A program made the position numbers and the translations under genes. A stretch of 64,000 nt of DNA, taken from NCBI GenBank assembly GCA_902788505.1, contig CADAKH010000013.1:20950-84949 (forward strand), in the 5' to 3' direction. Position 1 is the stretch's first letter; every line of letters starts with the position of its first letter. This DNA comes from Oscillospiraceae bacterium. GTDB lineage: Bacteria > Bacillota > Clostridia > Saccharofermentanales > Saccharofermentanaceae. Below, piece by piece: positions 33,203 to 42,372 of the stretch. Under the pieces are notes generated by a model, which saw only the letters and a list, made by a program, of their open reading frames with translations, ran no database searches and had not been told where the DNA came from.

Positions 33203-35776
33203 ATGGATTTTCTCGCTAAGACTAGTGACGCAGTTACCGATCTTGAACTGAGACACGCAAACACCGTAAGGAAACTTGCAAGTGAATGCCTTGTTCTCCT
33301 CGAAAATGACGGTGCTTTGCCCGTCAGAAATCCCGGGAAGATCGCACTTTTCGGAAACGGTGCAAGACATACCGTCAAGGGTGGCGGCGGCTCCGGTGAA
33401 GTTAATACCAGAGACAACATAACTATTTATGACGGCCTTATCGATGCCGGATTTGATATTACATCAGGCAGCTGGCTTGACAGATACGATGATATCTATG
33501 AGTCAAGTCTCAGAGCATACATGGATAAGGTTGAGAGTACCGCCAGGGAAAGAGGCGTTCCTGCGACCAGCGTGTATTTTGAGATGGCTTTTGAAGCACC
33601 TGTTATGCCGCAGATCACTGAAGATGATTTTGCTCAGAATCCTTGTGACACAGCTATCTTTGTTATCTCACGTGATTCCACGGAGGGAAGAGACAGAAGA
33701 CCTGAGAAGGGTGATTATTATCTGACTGATGAAGAGGATGCTAATCTTGATTTCATCACAGATCATTATGAGAAGACGATCGTTCTCCTTAATGTCGGCG
33801 GTGTTATCGACATGTCCCAGTTAAAGCACCGTCCGGGAATAAATGCCATCCTGCTCGTAGGTCAGGTTGGTAACCAGACCGGATACATTGTTGCAGACTG
33901 TATCACGGGAAAGACCAATCCTTCAGGAAAGCTTGTTGATACATGGGCAAGATCATATGAGGATTATCCTTTCGCCAATGAGTATTCCAGCCTTAACGGC
34001 AATACAGATGATGAGTTCTACAGAGAAGGAATCTATGTAGGATACAGATATTTCGATTCGTTCGGAATCATTCCGCTTTATCCTTTCGGATACGGAAAGT
34101 CATATACGACATTCTCAACTGAGGTTATCAGCGTAACCCAGGAAGGAACGGATATTAAGATCTGGGTCAAAGTTACGAATACCGGAACGGAGTTTGCCGG
34201 AAAACAGGTTATTCAGGTTTATTTCTCTGCACCGGAAGGAGAGATCGACAGACCTTATCAGGAACTTGCAGGCTTTGCAAAAACTGATCTTATTGAACCG
34301 GGTGACAGCAGAAATGTTGAAGTTGTTATCCCGATCGATAATTTTGCCTGCTTTGATGATTATTTCCCTGCAAAGGTAATTCCCGAAGGTGATTACATTA
34401 TCAGAGTAGGTACAAGTTCGCGCGAAACGAAGATCGAAGCTGTGCTGAATGTTCCTGAGACTGTTATCAAAGAAAAATACGACAGGCTCCTTGAAGATGA
34501 TCAGAGATATGCTTTTGAAGATCTGAAAAATCCCGGAACGGGAAAAGCTGCTCACCAGGCTGTTGAAGAGGCTCAGCTCGCTAATTGCTCAAGAAGATTT
34601 ACACTCGATCTTTCACGTGTCAGACGAAGCGTTATAAGGTATAGAGGTGTATGCGAGACACAGGTTGATTCCAGAAGAGATGAGGTCCTCACATTAGGAT
34701 CCGTAATAGGACGTAATGCCGGAGTCGGTGAGTTCGTTGCACAGTTCTCCTTGGAAGAATTATCAGAACTTCTCGTCGGAAATTACATAAAAGAAGGATT
34801 CGAAGATATCGTATTCTCTTCTGCTATGCATGTGCCAGGTGCTGCTGCCGAGACTACTTCGCGCTTTGAAGCCAAGAGAAGACTCCATCCTCTGGTTATG
34901 GCAGACGGCCCTGCCGGATTAAGACTTCAGCCTCATTTCAAGGCAACCCGTGAAGGTGATCTCTTAAGAGGCGGAGAGACATTCGGTCTTATTAAGAATG
35001 ATTTCCCGGAAGATACTCCTGAAGATGCAATTGATTACTATCAGTACTGCACAATGATCCCGGTTGCGACTCAGCTTGCGTGCACTTGGAACCTTGATCT
35101 TATCGAATCTTTAGGACGTCTTGTCGGTGAAGAGATGGAGGAATTCGGAGTTCATCTCTGGCTTGCTCCAGGAATGAATATTCACAGAAATCCTTTGTGC
35201 GGAAGAAACTTCGAATACTATTCCGAGGATCCTCTGGTTACCGGTCTTTGCGCCGCTGCTGATACAAAGGGTGTTCAGTCTGTTGATGGCAAGGGCGTAA
35301 CAATTAAGCATTTTGCCTGCAACAACCAGGAAGACAACAGAATGTTCAGCAACTCTCACGTTTCCGTAAGAGCTTTGCGCGACATGTATCTGAGAGGATT
35401 TGAGATAGCCGTAAAGCTTTCACAGCCGTTCTGTGTAATGACATCTTATAATCTTCTCAATGGAATCCATACAGCAAATAATTACGAGCTGATCCAAAGC
35501 GTGCTCAGAGATGAGTGGGACTATGAAGGTGCGGTCATGACCGACTGGTTCTCATCTTTCGAAGATGTTGAATTCTTAGGATATGATGAGAAAAAACTAA
35601 AGTATCCGCCGGCTTTCTCGAGATTATGCGTATATGCCGGATGTGATATGCAGATGCCCGGATGCGCAAAGAATGCAGAGGATATAGTTACTGCAGTTCA
35701 TAACGGCAGACTCACATTAAGTGATGTTCAGAATGCCGCGATGAACATTGTGCGACTTGCGATCAAATGCTTGTAA
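33203..35776 (+). CDS. GH3 beta-glucosidase/xylosidase with swapped domain order
   Basis: An 857-residue cytoplasmic glycoside hydrolase. The usual GH3 order is inverted. The alpha/beta sandwich comes first (about 1-300: ASECLVLLENDGALPV, KIALFGNGARHTVKGGGGSG), then a fibronectin III-like domain (about 310-435). The TIM barrel is C-terminal (about 520-857: PLVMADGPAGLRLQ, MNIHRNPLCGRNFEYYSEDP, IKHFACNNQEDNR, and VMTDWFSS with the nucleophile Asp near residue 779). The same swap is known from beta-glucosidases of Ruminococcus albus and Butyrivibrio fibrisolvens. With no signal peptide it should act on imported oligosaccharides. GGGGAGG precedes the start. Glucosidase versus xylosidase cannot be decided here. 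Confidence 0.9.
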   Translation: MDFLAKTSDAVTDLELRHANTVRKLASECLVLLENDGALPVRNPGKIALFGNGARHTVKGGGGSGEVNTRDNITIYDGLIDAGFDITSGSWLDRYDDIYESSLRAYMDKVESTARERGVPATSVYFEMAFEAPVMPQITEDDFAQNPCDTAIFVISRDSTEGRDRRPEKGDYYLTDEEDANLDFITDHYEKTIVLLNVGGVIDMSQLKHRPGINAILLVGQVGNQTGYIVADCITGKTNPSGKLVDTWARSYEDYPFANEYSSLNGNTDDEFYREGIYVGYRYFDSFGIIPLYPFGYGKSYTTFSTEVISVTQEGTDIKIWVKVTNTGTEFAGKQVIQVYFSAPEGEIDRPYQELAGFAKTDLIEPGDSRNVEVVIPIDNFACFDDYFPAKVIPEGDYIIRVGTSSRETKIEAVLNVPETVIKEKYDRLLEDDQRYAFEDLKNPGTGKAAHQAVEEAQLANCSRRFTLDLSRVRRSVIRYRGVCETQVDSRRDEVLTLGSVIGRNAGVGEFVAQFSLEELSELLVGNYIKEGFEDIVFSSAMHVPGAAAETTSRFEAKRRLHPLVMADGPAGLRLQPHFKATREGDLLRGGETFGLIKNDFPEDTPEDAIDYYQYCTMIPVATQLACTWNLDLIESLGRLVGEEMEEFGVHLWLAPGMNIHRNPLCGRNFEYYSEDPLVTGLCAAADTKGVQSVDGKGVTIKHFACNNQEDNRMFSNSHVSVRALRDMYLRGFEIAVKLSQPFCVMTSYNLLNGIHTANNYELIQSVLRDEWDYEGAVMTDWFSSFEDVEFLGYDEKKLKYPPAFSRLCVYAGCDMQMPGCAKNAEDIVTAVHNGRLTLSDVQNAAMNIVRLAIKCL

Positions 35777-35788
35777 TACAGGAGACAG

Positions 35789-37168
35789 ATGAACGAAGTA
35801 TTTGATTCGGAATTTATTAGTGTTGAGTACAAGAAGGACGATAATATCGTCCTTGTTGTATTGAAGGGCAATGTAATAAGAGATGACTTCAGAACGCCCA
35901 TGATGCATGCTGCCGATATGGTCATGCGCCATTCGTGCAAGGTCATGGCTGTTGATATCAGGACTGATCTTGAGATGAGTGAGAATGATATTGCCTGGAG
36001 TAAGAAAGTTCTTTTTTCGAATCTGAAAAAGAGCGGACTCGAAACACTGGTCCTGATCTGCGGCAACGACAATGATATGGCCGGTAAGTGCGCAGCATTT
36101 TGTGAGGACAGATTCAAGACCGCCATATGCAGAGATTATGATGAGGCAAAAAAGTATTTTGATGATCATGTCTCATCTTCAGACAATGGTGATTCAGAAG
36201 ATTCAGGTGAAGACGGATTCGACTCCATGACACGTGAAGAAGCTCTTAAATACATGGGGCTTGAACCTGACGCGGATATAAAGATGATCGATGACAGATT
36301 CTGGCAGATGTCCAAACTCTACAGGGGCAAGGATGATCCCGAATCCGTCAGGATGGAGGACGAGATATCGGCTGTCTATGATATTGCCTCCGGAAGACGT
36401 GACCGCAGACTGAAAGAAGAGCAGCAAAGAGTATCTGAGCCGATGTATTTCGGAAGATACAAGAGCGACTGGAAAAACATAATCCACTACAATTGGAAGA
36501 ACTTCCTGCTCGGTGCAGTGGTCGTGATTTCCGCAATTCTCGTAATCATCGGTCTGGTTAACAATACCAGGAGTGACTGTTCCGTAATTGTATTCGGCCA
36601 CATGCTCCTGGATGACACTTATATGCGTGAGTCATTGGAAGCACAGGGCATCAAGAGACCTTATATCGGTATGGCTGATATTGTTGTTCCCAACGATCAG
36701 AATATACCGCCGCAGGAATACGGCAATGAGACTTTTAATGCGATGTTCTATACAAATCCGGATGTCCTTATCTCCGACAAGGAGTCCTACGGTTATTATT
36801 TCAGCACATTCAAAGATATAGGACCTCTTAAAGACAGGATCTGGGATGGGCTGACCGAAGAGGCAAAAGCCGGTGTCGTTCCTGTCTATATGACAGAACA
36901 GGAAGCTGTTGAATACACAAACAGGCTTTATCTTGAATATGGTATGGGAGATGAGGAGATAAGAGACCCATCTGAGTTTTCTGATGAGCCTGTGCTTATC
37001 GGTTTTCAGATACCTGATGAGGATACATGCTTAAACCTCGGTATAGAAGCTAAGTGGATGACAAGAAAGACTTCACTTGTTTTCGGTCAGTGCATAAACA
37101 GCAAAAATGACGATCAGGCCGTGCTTGTAATTACTACCCTGATCAATGCGGCATTTGAAAAAGATTAA
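35789..37168 (+). CDS. STAS-like / degenerate J-like / single-pass membrane protein of unknown function
   Basis: A 459-residue protein with an unusual order. Residues 1-130 look like a STAS/SpoIIAA-type alpha-beta domain (VVLKGNVIRDDFRTP, VMAVDIRTDLEMSEND). Residues 147-212 resemble a DnaJ-type helical hairpin (TREEALKYMGLEPDADIKM, FWQMSKLYRGKDDPESV, EISAVYDIASGRRDRR), but the HPD loop that activates Hsp70 is replaced by YRG. One membrane helix follows (about 239-260). The C-terminal 195 residues are probably extracellular and have no family I recognise. GGAGACAG precedes the start, 12 bases after the GH3 stop, so the two may be co-transcribed. The end overlaps the convergent pseudouridine synthase by 4 bases. 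Confidence 0.75.
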   Translation: MNEVFDSEFISVEYKKDDNIVLVVLKGNVIRDDFRTPMMHAADMVMRHSCKVMAVDIRTDLEMSENDIAWSKKVLFSNLKKSGLETLVLICGNDNDMAGKCAAFCEDRFKTAICRDYDEAKKYFDDHVSSSDNGDSEDSGEDGFDSMTREEALKYMGLEPDADIKMIDDRFWQMSKLYRGKDDPESVRMEDEISAVYDIASGRRDRRLKEEQQRVSEPMYFGRYKSDWKNIIHYNWKNFLLGAVVVISAILVIIGLVNNTRSDCSVIVFGHMLLDDTYMRESLEAQGIKRPYIGMADIVVPNDQNIPPQEYGNETFNAMFYTNPDVLISDKESYGYYFSTFKDIGPLKDRIWDGLTEEAKAGVVPVYMTEQEAVEYTNRLYLEYGMGDEEIRDPSEFSDEPVLIGFQIPDEDTCLNLGIEAKWMTRKTSLVFGQCINSKNDDQAVLVITTLINAAFEKD

Positions 37169-37905
37169 TTAAGTCCTGTTGCATTGAAGAGCATATTCAG
37201 TTCGCTTCCGGTAAGCGCCCTGAAAGTTCCGCACTCATCTAATCCCTCAGATATCTTTATTCCGGAGAGTTCGATTCTTCTGAGAGCAATTACTTCCTTT
37301 TCGAAATGGGCGAAGATCCGTCTTACTTCATGCGTTTTTCCTTCGTGAAGTGTAAGAAGGGCACGGAGAGAACCGTCTTCATACGGTTTGGCAGGTTTTA
37401 GTTCGGCAGGAGCTATATCCTCGCTGTAACCCTTGTCTCTGATAGTAAAGCCGGATGCGATAGCGGCTATCTCCGAATCTTTCCACTCAAGGCCTCTGTA
37501 AGTTGCAAGGTAAACCTTCGGAACTTCGTATTTAGGTGACTGGAGACGGTGAGAGAGCTCTCCGTCGTTTGTGATTATAAGCAGTCCCGAAGTATGGTAA
37601 TCAAGTCTGCCGACGGGTGAGAGTTTTTTGGACATCAGTTCGGATGGAATGTAATCAGCAACGCAGGGGAGACGCTTGTCTTCCATTGCGGTCAAAACCC
37701 CGTCAGGTTTATCTAACAGATAGTAGAGTTTTGTCTGGCAGTTGATCTCCTGACCGTCGTAGATGATGCTGTCATTTTCGGTTACATGAAAAGAAGCATC
37801 AGTTACTATGGTACCGTTAACCTGTACGATACCGTGAGAGATCCTGTCCCTGATCTTTGATCTTGTGCCTAAACCGCTGTTTGCAAGTAATCTGTCCAAT
37901 CTCAT
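37165..37905 (-). CDS. RsuA/RluB-family 16S/23S rRNA pseudouridine synthase
   Basis: A 246-residue enzyme that isomerises a specific uridine in rRNA. The N-terminal S4 RNA-binding domain (about 1-60: MRLDRLLANSGLGTRSKIRD, VQVNGTIV) precedes the catalytic domain with the Asp motif PVGRLDYHTSGLLIITNDG and the later blocks YLATYRGLEW and LHEGKTHEVRRIFAHFEKEV. ATG 37905 gives the standard MRLDRLLA start; an in-frame ATG at 37923 adds six residues. Neither has a Shine-Dalgarno sequence, but a TATAAT box sits exactly six bases before ATG 37905, which would give a leaderless mRNA. The target site is not determinable from sequence alone. Confidence 0.88.
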   Translation of the reverse strand: MRLDRLLANSGLGTRSKIRDRISHGIVQVNGTIVTDASFHVTENDSIIYDGQEINCQTKLYYLLDKPDGVLTAMEDKRLPCVADYIPSELMSKKLSPVGRLDYHTSGLLIITNDGELSHRLQSPKYEVPKVYLATYRGLEWKDSEIAAIASGFTIRDKGYSEDIAPAELKPAKPYEDGSLRALLTLHEGKTHEVRRIFAHFEKEVIALRRIELSGIKISEGLDECGTFRALTGSELNMLFNATGLN

Positions 37906-37927
37906 GAGATTATTATAACTCATAGGG

Positions 37928-37933
37928 TATAAT
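37928..37933 (+). promoter_or_regulatory. -10 box TATAAT of the Smr-like gene
   Basis: A perfect TATAAT 25 bases upstream of the Smr-like start, in the short divergent region shared with the pseudouridine synthase, whose own TATAAT is on the opposite strand at 37912-37917. No good -35 is visible for either. Confidence 0.45.
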
Positions 37934-37958
37934 TGAAGAGATCTTGAAAGGTTATATT

Positions 37959-38297
37959 ATGGAAATAATCAATATCGAACAGGGACACCCGACTGTACAG
38001 CAGGCAATGGTCAAGCTTCAGAACGGGATTTACAGGGCGAGGGCAACAGGAAAGCCGTTTGCCAAGATAGTCCACGGCTATGGATCTTCAGGCTCCGGCG
38101 GTGCGATAAAGCAGGCATTGGGTATGGAACTTAGAAAATACATATCCCGCGGCATGATAAAGTCTTATTGTCCGGGAGAAGACTTCGGTCCGTTCTCATC
38201 TTCCGGAAGGAATATGAGTTCAAAGCATCCTGAGGTGTCCAGAGACCGCGACTGGGGTCTGCAAAATGACGGGATCACAGTCGTTATGTTCAAGTAA
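37959..38297 (+). CDS. Smr-domain-like small protein
   Basis: A 112-residue protein. The pattern IINIEQGHPTVQQAMVKL, then KIVHGYGSSGSGGAIKQALGMEL, then WGLQNDGITVVMFK resembles a stand-alone Smr (MutS2 C-terminal) domain, where HGxGxG(x)LR is the nucleic-acid contact or nuclease loop and the last strand carries GGxGxTxV. Here the loop is longer and Ser-rich. Such proteins are thought to nick or bind branched DNA or RNA. ATG 37959 is preferred over TTG 37944 because GAAAGG is placed before it. The UDG gene begins nine bases after its stop, so they are probably one DNA-maintenance transcript. Confidence 0.7.
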   Translation: MEIINIEQGHPTVQQAMVKLQNGIYRARATGKPFAKIVHGYGSSGSGGAIKQALGMELRKYISRGMIKSYCPGEDFGPFSSSGRNMSSKHPEVSRDRDWGLQNDGITVVMFK

Positions 38298-38306
38298 GAG
38301 GTAGAT

Positions 38307-38906
38307 ATGTCAGACGATTTTGAGGCTAAATGGGAGTCATTTGAGGCGAAATGCAGGAAATGCAGGAACTGCGGTTTGAGAGACGGTGCGACCAATGTCG
38401 TCATATACAGGGGCAGCAGAAAGGCTCCTTTGATGATAATAGGTGAGGCGCCCGGCGAGAACGAGGATATCCAGGGCCTGCCGTTTGTCGGAAGATCAGG
38501 GCAGCTCCTTCAAAACCTTCTGGGCAGCTATGGTTTTACTAATGATGACTACCATATCTGTAATATTGCCAAGTGCAGACCACCTCAGAACAGGCGTCCG
38601 ACGCCTGAGGAGATCCATGCCTGCAAGCCTCTGCTCGCCGAACAGTTTCTGCTTGTAAGGCCAAAAGTGATCCTTCTTTGCGGCTCTACGGCTTACGAGG
38701 GCTTTTTCGGGAGCAAGCCGGTCATGCATGATGTAAGAGGCCGCTTTATCGAGAAAAACGGCTACTATATCATGACGACCTATCACCCGGCTTATGCGCT
38801 CAGAAATCCCGCAAATAAAATGCCTATATATGAAGATATGGGTAAAGTAAGGCAGAAACTTACCGAGATCGGAGCAATGCCTCCAATAGATCCTGTAAAA
38901 GAGTGA
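38307..38906 (+). CDS. Family 4 (iron-sulfur) uracil-DNA glycosylase
   Basis: A 199-residue DNA repair enzyme that excises uracil. Two Cys of the 4Fe-4S site are in the N-terminal KCRNCGLRDGATN. The catalytic block is IGEAPGENEDIQGLPFVGRSGQLL. A further Cys pair is spaced as in family 4 (ACKPLLAEQFLLVRPKVILLCG), and the helix motif TTYHPAYALRNP closes the active site. The start follows GAGGTAGAT. It is immediately downstream of the Smr-like gene. The closest alternative, family 5, has a different active-site motif. Confidence 0.92.
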   Translation: MSDDFEAKWESFEAKCRKCRNCGLRDGATNVVIYRGSRKAPLMIIGEAPGENEDIQGLPFVGRSGQLLQNLLGSYGFTNDDYHICNIAKCRPPQNRRPTPEEIHACKPLLAEQFLLVRPKVILLCGSTAYEGFFGSKPVMHDVRGRFIEKNGYYIMTTYHPAYALRNPANKMPIYEDMGKVRQKLTEIGAMPPIDPVKE

Positions 38907-38916
38907 AGAAACTGTA

Positions 38917-38945
38917 TTGATTTTCAGAAATCACTTTGCTATAAT
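38917..38945 (+). promoter_or_regulatory. Promoter of tRNA-Gln
   Basis: TTGATT (38917-38922) and a perfect TATAAT (38940-38945) with an ideal 17-base spacer. The mature tRNA begins 21 bases after the -10 box. Confidence 0.8.
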
Positions 38946-38965
38946 TCGTGAGTTACAAAACTCAT

Positions 38966-39039
38966 TGCCGAATTGTGTAACGGTAGCACACCGGTCTCTG
39001 ACACCGTTTGTCAAGGTTCGAATCCTTGTTCGGCAGCCA
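38966..39039 (+). tRNA. tRNA-Gln (anticodon CUG)
   Basis: A 74-base cloverleaf with CCA encoded. The acceptor stem TGCCGAA (38966-38972) pairs with TTCGGCA; the D arm is GTGT/ACAC around AACGGTAGC. The anticodon stem CGGT/ACCG encloses the loop CTCTGAC with anticodon CTG. The T arm CAAGG TTCGAAT CCTTG is canonical. The discriminator base G and first base T are typical of tRNA-Gln. It reads CAG codons. Confidence 0.95.
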
Positions 39040-39046
39040 AATATCG

Positions 39047-39090
39047 AAACCGTCCTGTAAGTGATATCACTCCGGACGGTTTCTTTTTTT
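39047..39090 (+). terminator. Rho-independent terminator after tRNA-Gln
   Basis: AAACCGTCC (39047-39055) pairs perfectly with GGACGGTTT (39074-39082), followed by C and seven T residues. Confidence 0.92.
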
Positions 39091-39182
39091 GTCCCTGAAG
39101 CTTTGAGCCTGTATGAATTGCTTTTTTGTGATGATATAATCCCTTTGTTATGAAGAATTCCTGTTTACATAGGAGGAATATT

Positions 39183-41426
39183 ATGAAGAAAAAGATTGTA
39201 AGCGGTATCCTTGCCTGTTCAATGGTGCTTGGCCTGGCTGCATGTTCCAAGCCGGAACCGACAGATACTGAAGTCCCTGAGACAACAGAGCCGGAGACAA
39301 CTGTTGAGACCGAACCCACATATGACCCTGATTCGATCATGGGATTCAATATGATCGACAATGGCGATTTTGCTTCATCAGATCATGCGTGGAACACATA
39401 TTTTGAAGGCGGTGACGGAGTTCTTTCTGTTAACGGAAAAGGTGAACTTCAGCTGGATATAAAGAAGATCGGAAGCGTCAACTGGGCTAACCAGATCTAT
39501 TATGACGGATTCAGTATATATAAAGGCTGTACTTATGTTATGCAGTTTGATTGTTATGCAACAATAGAACGTGATGTAGAGTACAGGATCCAGATCAATG
39601 GCAGTGATTATCATCCGTATAATATTGATACTATCCACGTTACAACGGAAGTCCAGCATTTTGAATATACATTTACTATGGAAGAGGAAAGTGATCCGGC
39701 TCCGCGCCTTTGTTTCAATATGGGTAAGTTTGATGGTCTTGATAATGTAGAGCATTCAGTCATGTTTGATAATATTGATCTCAGATGTATTGATGATTCC
39801 GGTTATGTTGCAGGCGGTGTGGCAGGTGCTCCTGTTTCAACTATCAACATCAACCAGGTAGGTTATCTTACAGAGGGCTACAAGGTCGCTGTTTTGAATG
39901 GCGATGCTATTTCGGATAAGGCTTCTGTAGTTGATTGTGCTTCCGGCAACACAGTATATGAAGGAGATGTTGAAGCTGCTTCATTTAATGAAGGCACAGG
40001 AAGAGATGAAGCAAGGTTTGATTTCACCGGCGTAACAACACCCGGCACATATAAGATCGTTTCCGGAGATCAGGAATCCTATGAGTTTGTGATCTCAGAT
40101 GATGTTTATGATGATGCGTTCAAGGCAACGCTCCGTATGTTCTATCTGCAAAGATGCGGTATTGAACTTACAGGCGATCTTGCAGGAGAGTATGCTCACC
40201 CTGAATGTCATACCGGAGAGGCAACGATCTACGGAACAGATACAACGATTGACGTGTCTGGCGGATGGCATGATGCAGGCGATTACGGAAGATATGTCGT
40301 AACCGGAGCCAAGTCTGCTGCAGATCTTATGCTCGCTTATTCGCTTTATCCGGATGCGTTTGATGATGATCTCGGAATACCGGAATCCGGCAATGGTATA
40401 CCTGATGTTCTTGATGAAGTAAGATTTGAGCTTGACTGGCTCTTTAAGATGCAGGCTTCCGACGGCGGTGTATATCACAAGGTAACATGCGCTAATTTCC
40501 CTGCATTTGTTATGCCTGAAGAAGAGACTGAAGAGCTCATAGTATGTCCTGTTTCCACAACAGCTACAGGTGATTTCGCAGCGGTAATGGCATTGGCTTC
40601 TCATGTATATGCTGATATTGATTCCGACTTCTCGGCTAAGTGCCTTGATGCAGCAGTTGTTGCCGCAGACTATCTTGATGCTCATCCTGATTACGAAGGA
40701 GCCGTTAATCCGGACGGAATCGCTACAGGTGAGTATCCTGACGGAAATGATGCTGATGAGAGACTGTGGGCATACGCAGAGCTTTTCAAGGCTACGGGCG
40801 ACTCCGGGTATGATGATAAGTTCAGCGGACTTGCAGGTTCAGGTGTTCCTAACGCAGGTGATCTCGGCTGGCAGGGTGTAGGCGCATATGCTGCTTATGC
40901 ATATCTCTCAGCTTCATCGAAGGGCAAGATCTATGATGTAGTACTTACAAACTTCACGAGCGGTCTTTCTGATATCGAGTCTGCAACAGCTGCTGACAGC
41001 TATCACTCTTCACTTAAGGAGTATCCTTGGGGAAGCAACATGACCATCGCAAACAATGGTATGTATTTCTTGCTTTGTGATACTATTAAGGGTGATAACA
41101 AGGGCGACAAGATCGCAAGATCACAGCTTGACTATCTCCTTGGTACAAACGGAACTGGTTACTGCTTCCTTACAGGTTACGGCACGGTATCTCCCGAATC
41201 ACCTCACCACAGACCTTCTGAGGCAACAGGAAGTACGGTTCCCGGAATGATCGCAGGTGGTCCTAACCAGAATCTTGAAGATCCTTATGCTCAGAATGTA
41301 TTGGCCGGCACTGCTCCTGCACTTTGCTATGCAGACAACGATCAGGCTTATTCATTAAATGAGGTTGCGATCTACTGGAATTCACCTGTCGTATTCCTTT
41401 TCGCATACGTTCAGAGCAATATCTGA
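39183..41426 (+). CDS. GH9 endoglucanase lipoprotein with CBM4/9-like module
   Basis: A 747-residue surface cellulase. The signal peptide ends in the lipobox GLAAC (Cys near residue 20), followed by a Thr/Glu linker. A beta-sandwich module (about 45-205, NMIDNGDFASSDHAWNTYF) looks like a family 4/9 carbohydrate-binding module. A CelD-type Ig-like domain (about 215-300, ININQVGYLTEGYKVAVL) precedes the (alpha/alpha)6 barrel. GH9 marks are GGWHDAGDYGRY (catalytic base Asp, about 362), ESPHHRPSEATG and DNDQAYSLNEVAIYWNSP (catalytic acid Glu). It would cut cellulose or mixed beta-glucans at the cell surface. AGGAGGAATATT fixes the start at 39183. A TATAAT at 39136-39141 is its probable -10 box. 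Confidence 0.93.
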   Translation: MKKKIVSGILACSMVLGLAACSKPEPTDTEVPETTEPETTVETEPTYDPDSIMGFNMIDNGDFASSDHAWNTYFEGGDGVLSVNGKGELQLDIKKIGSVNWANQIYYDGFSIYKGCTYVMQFDCYATIERDVEYRIQINGSDYHPYNIDTIHVTTEVQHFEYTFTMEEESDPAPRLCFNMGKFDGLDNVEHSVMFDNIDLRCIDDSGYVAGGVAGAPVSTININQVGYLTEGYKVAVLNGDAISDKASVVDCASGNTVYEGDVEAASFNEGTGRDEARFDFTGVTTPGTYKIVSGDQESYEFVISDDVYDDAFKATLRMFYLQRCGIELTGDLAGEYAHPECHTGEATIYGTDTTIDVSGGWHDAGDYGRYVVTGAKSAADLMLAYSLYPDAFDDDLGIPESGNGIPDVLDEVRFELDWLFKMQASDGGVYHKVTCANFPAFVMPEEETEELIVCPVSTTATGDFAAVMALASHVYADIDSDFSAKCLDAAVVAADYLDAHPDYEGAVNPDGIATGEYPDGNDADERLWAYAELFKATGDSGYDDKFSGLAGSGVPNAGDLGWQGVGAYAAYAYLSASSKGKIYDVVLTNFTSGLSDIESATAADSYHSSLKEYPWGSNMTIANNGMYFLLCDTIKGDNKGDKIARSQLDYLLGTNGTGYCFLTGYGTVSPESPHHRPSEATGSTVPGMIAGGPNQNLEDPYAQNVLAGTAPALCYADNDQAYSLNEVAIYWNSPVVFLFAYVQSNI

Positions 41427-41449
41427 CAAGAGCTGATCAGAAGTTTTAC

Positions 41450-41487
41450 GGGGGCTGTCTCAGAATATGAGAAGCCCCCGTTTCTTA
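41450..41487 (+). terminator. Rho-independent terminator after the GH9 gene
   Basis: GGGGGCTGTCTCA (41450-41462) pairs with TGAGAAGCCCCC (41468-41479) with one bulged G, loop of five, followed by GTTTCTT. Confidence 0.85.
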
Positions 41488-41532
41488 TGCTAAAATATCA
41501 AAAAGCACCACTGTTAAGGAGACTTGCTGTTT

Positions 41533-42303
41533 ATGGATGCATCTTATTATGACCTTATATTCAAGAGAAAATCTTTTCACAGATACGGCGAACCTGACGG
41601 CAAAAAGATCAGTCAGGAGGAACTCAATGAGATATCTGAGATGTGGTATAAGTTCATTCCGTTGTTTGAAGGAATAAAGACAAAGATCAAGATCGTTCCG
41701 GGCAGTCAGACGAGCTGCAACAGGGGAGAAGAGTACTGCATTCTCATCTACAGTGAGAAAAAGCCCGGATATCTTCAGAACATCGGTTATATCGGCGAGC
41801 AGCTCGACCTGTATCTTACGGGTAAGGGAATAGGTCCGCTCTGGTTCGGCGTCGGAAGAACCAAGGAGAGAAGGTATGAAGGACTTGAATACGTTATCAT
41901 GATGGCCATAAGGAAGATCGATGACGATTCCAAATTCCGCACGCCCGGTGATCTTTCGACTTTTAACAGGGTTCCTGTTGAAGAATTCTGGGAAGGTCCT
42001 GCGATCGGAGATGTTACGGAAGTGGTAAGGCTTACTCCGACAGCGTGCAATATTCAGCCCTGGAAGGTAGTGAATAAGGGCGACGGGACTCTGGATGTAT
42101 ACAGGTACAGACGTCCGGGCAGGCACGGAATAATACCTCCGTTCAGGCTTGCATATTTCGGGAGTATCGATATCGGCATCTTTATGCTGTTCCTTGATAT
42201 ATGCCTGGAGCATAAAGGTATTGCATATGAAAGAACGCTTTCACCTGATGACGGTAACTTTAACAGACTCAATCTCAATGCAGTTTACAAACTGAAGATA
42301 TGA
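41533..42303 (+). CDS. Nitroreductase-family protein
   Basis: A 256-residue FMN-dependent oxidoreductase-like protein. The start DLIFKRKSFHRY is the flavin-phosphate loop (R-K-S-x-R/H) of the nitroreductase fold. GYIGEQLDLYLTGKGIGPLWFG is the conserved core helix, and VRLTPTACNIQPWKVV is the SPSAxNxQPW-type motif. The C-terminus DIGIFMLFLDICLEHKG fits the dimer helix. The natural substrate is unknown; these proteins reduce quinones, nitro compounds or flavins. ATG 41533 is chosen because AAGGAGA (41516-41522) would be too close to the TTG at 41524. Confidence 0.82.
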   Translation: MDASYYDLIFKRKSFHRYGEPDGKKISQEELNEISEMWYKFIPLFEGIKTKIKIVPGSQTSCNRGEEYCILIYSEKKPGYLQNIGYIGEQLDLYLTGKGIGPLWFGVGRTKERRYEGLEYVIMMAIRKIDDDSKFRTPGDLSTFNRVPVEEFWEGPAIGDVTEVVRLTPTACNIQPWKVVNKGDGTLDVYRYRRPGRHGIIPPFRLAYFGSIDIGIFMLFLDICLEHKGIAYERTLSPDDGNFNRLNLNAVYKLKI

Positions 42304-42372
42304 GTTGCCCGCGAAAACGATATACTTTAATATATTCACGGCTTTATTTTGGATAATTCAGGCAGGTATTTG

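Noticed and set aside
40095..40685. Minus-strand ORF of 196 codons inside the GH9 gene
   Set aside because: Cys/Ile/Arg-rich shadow frame with no start signal; the GH9 catalytic motifs lie on the opposite strand.
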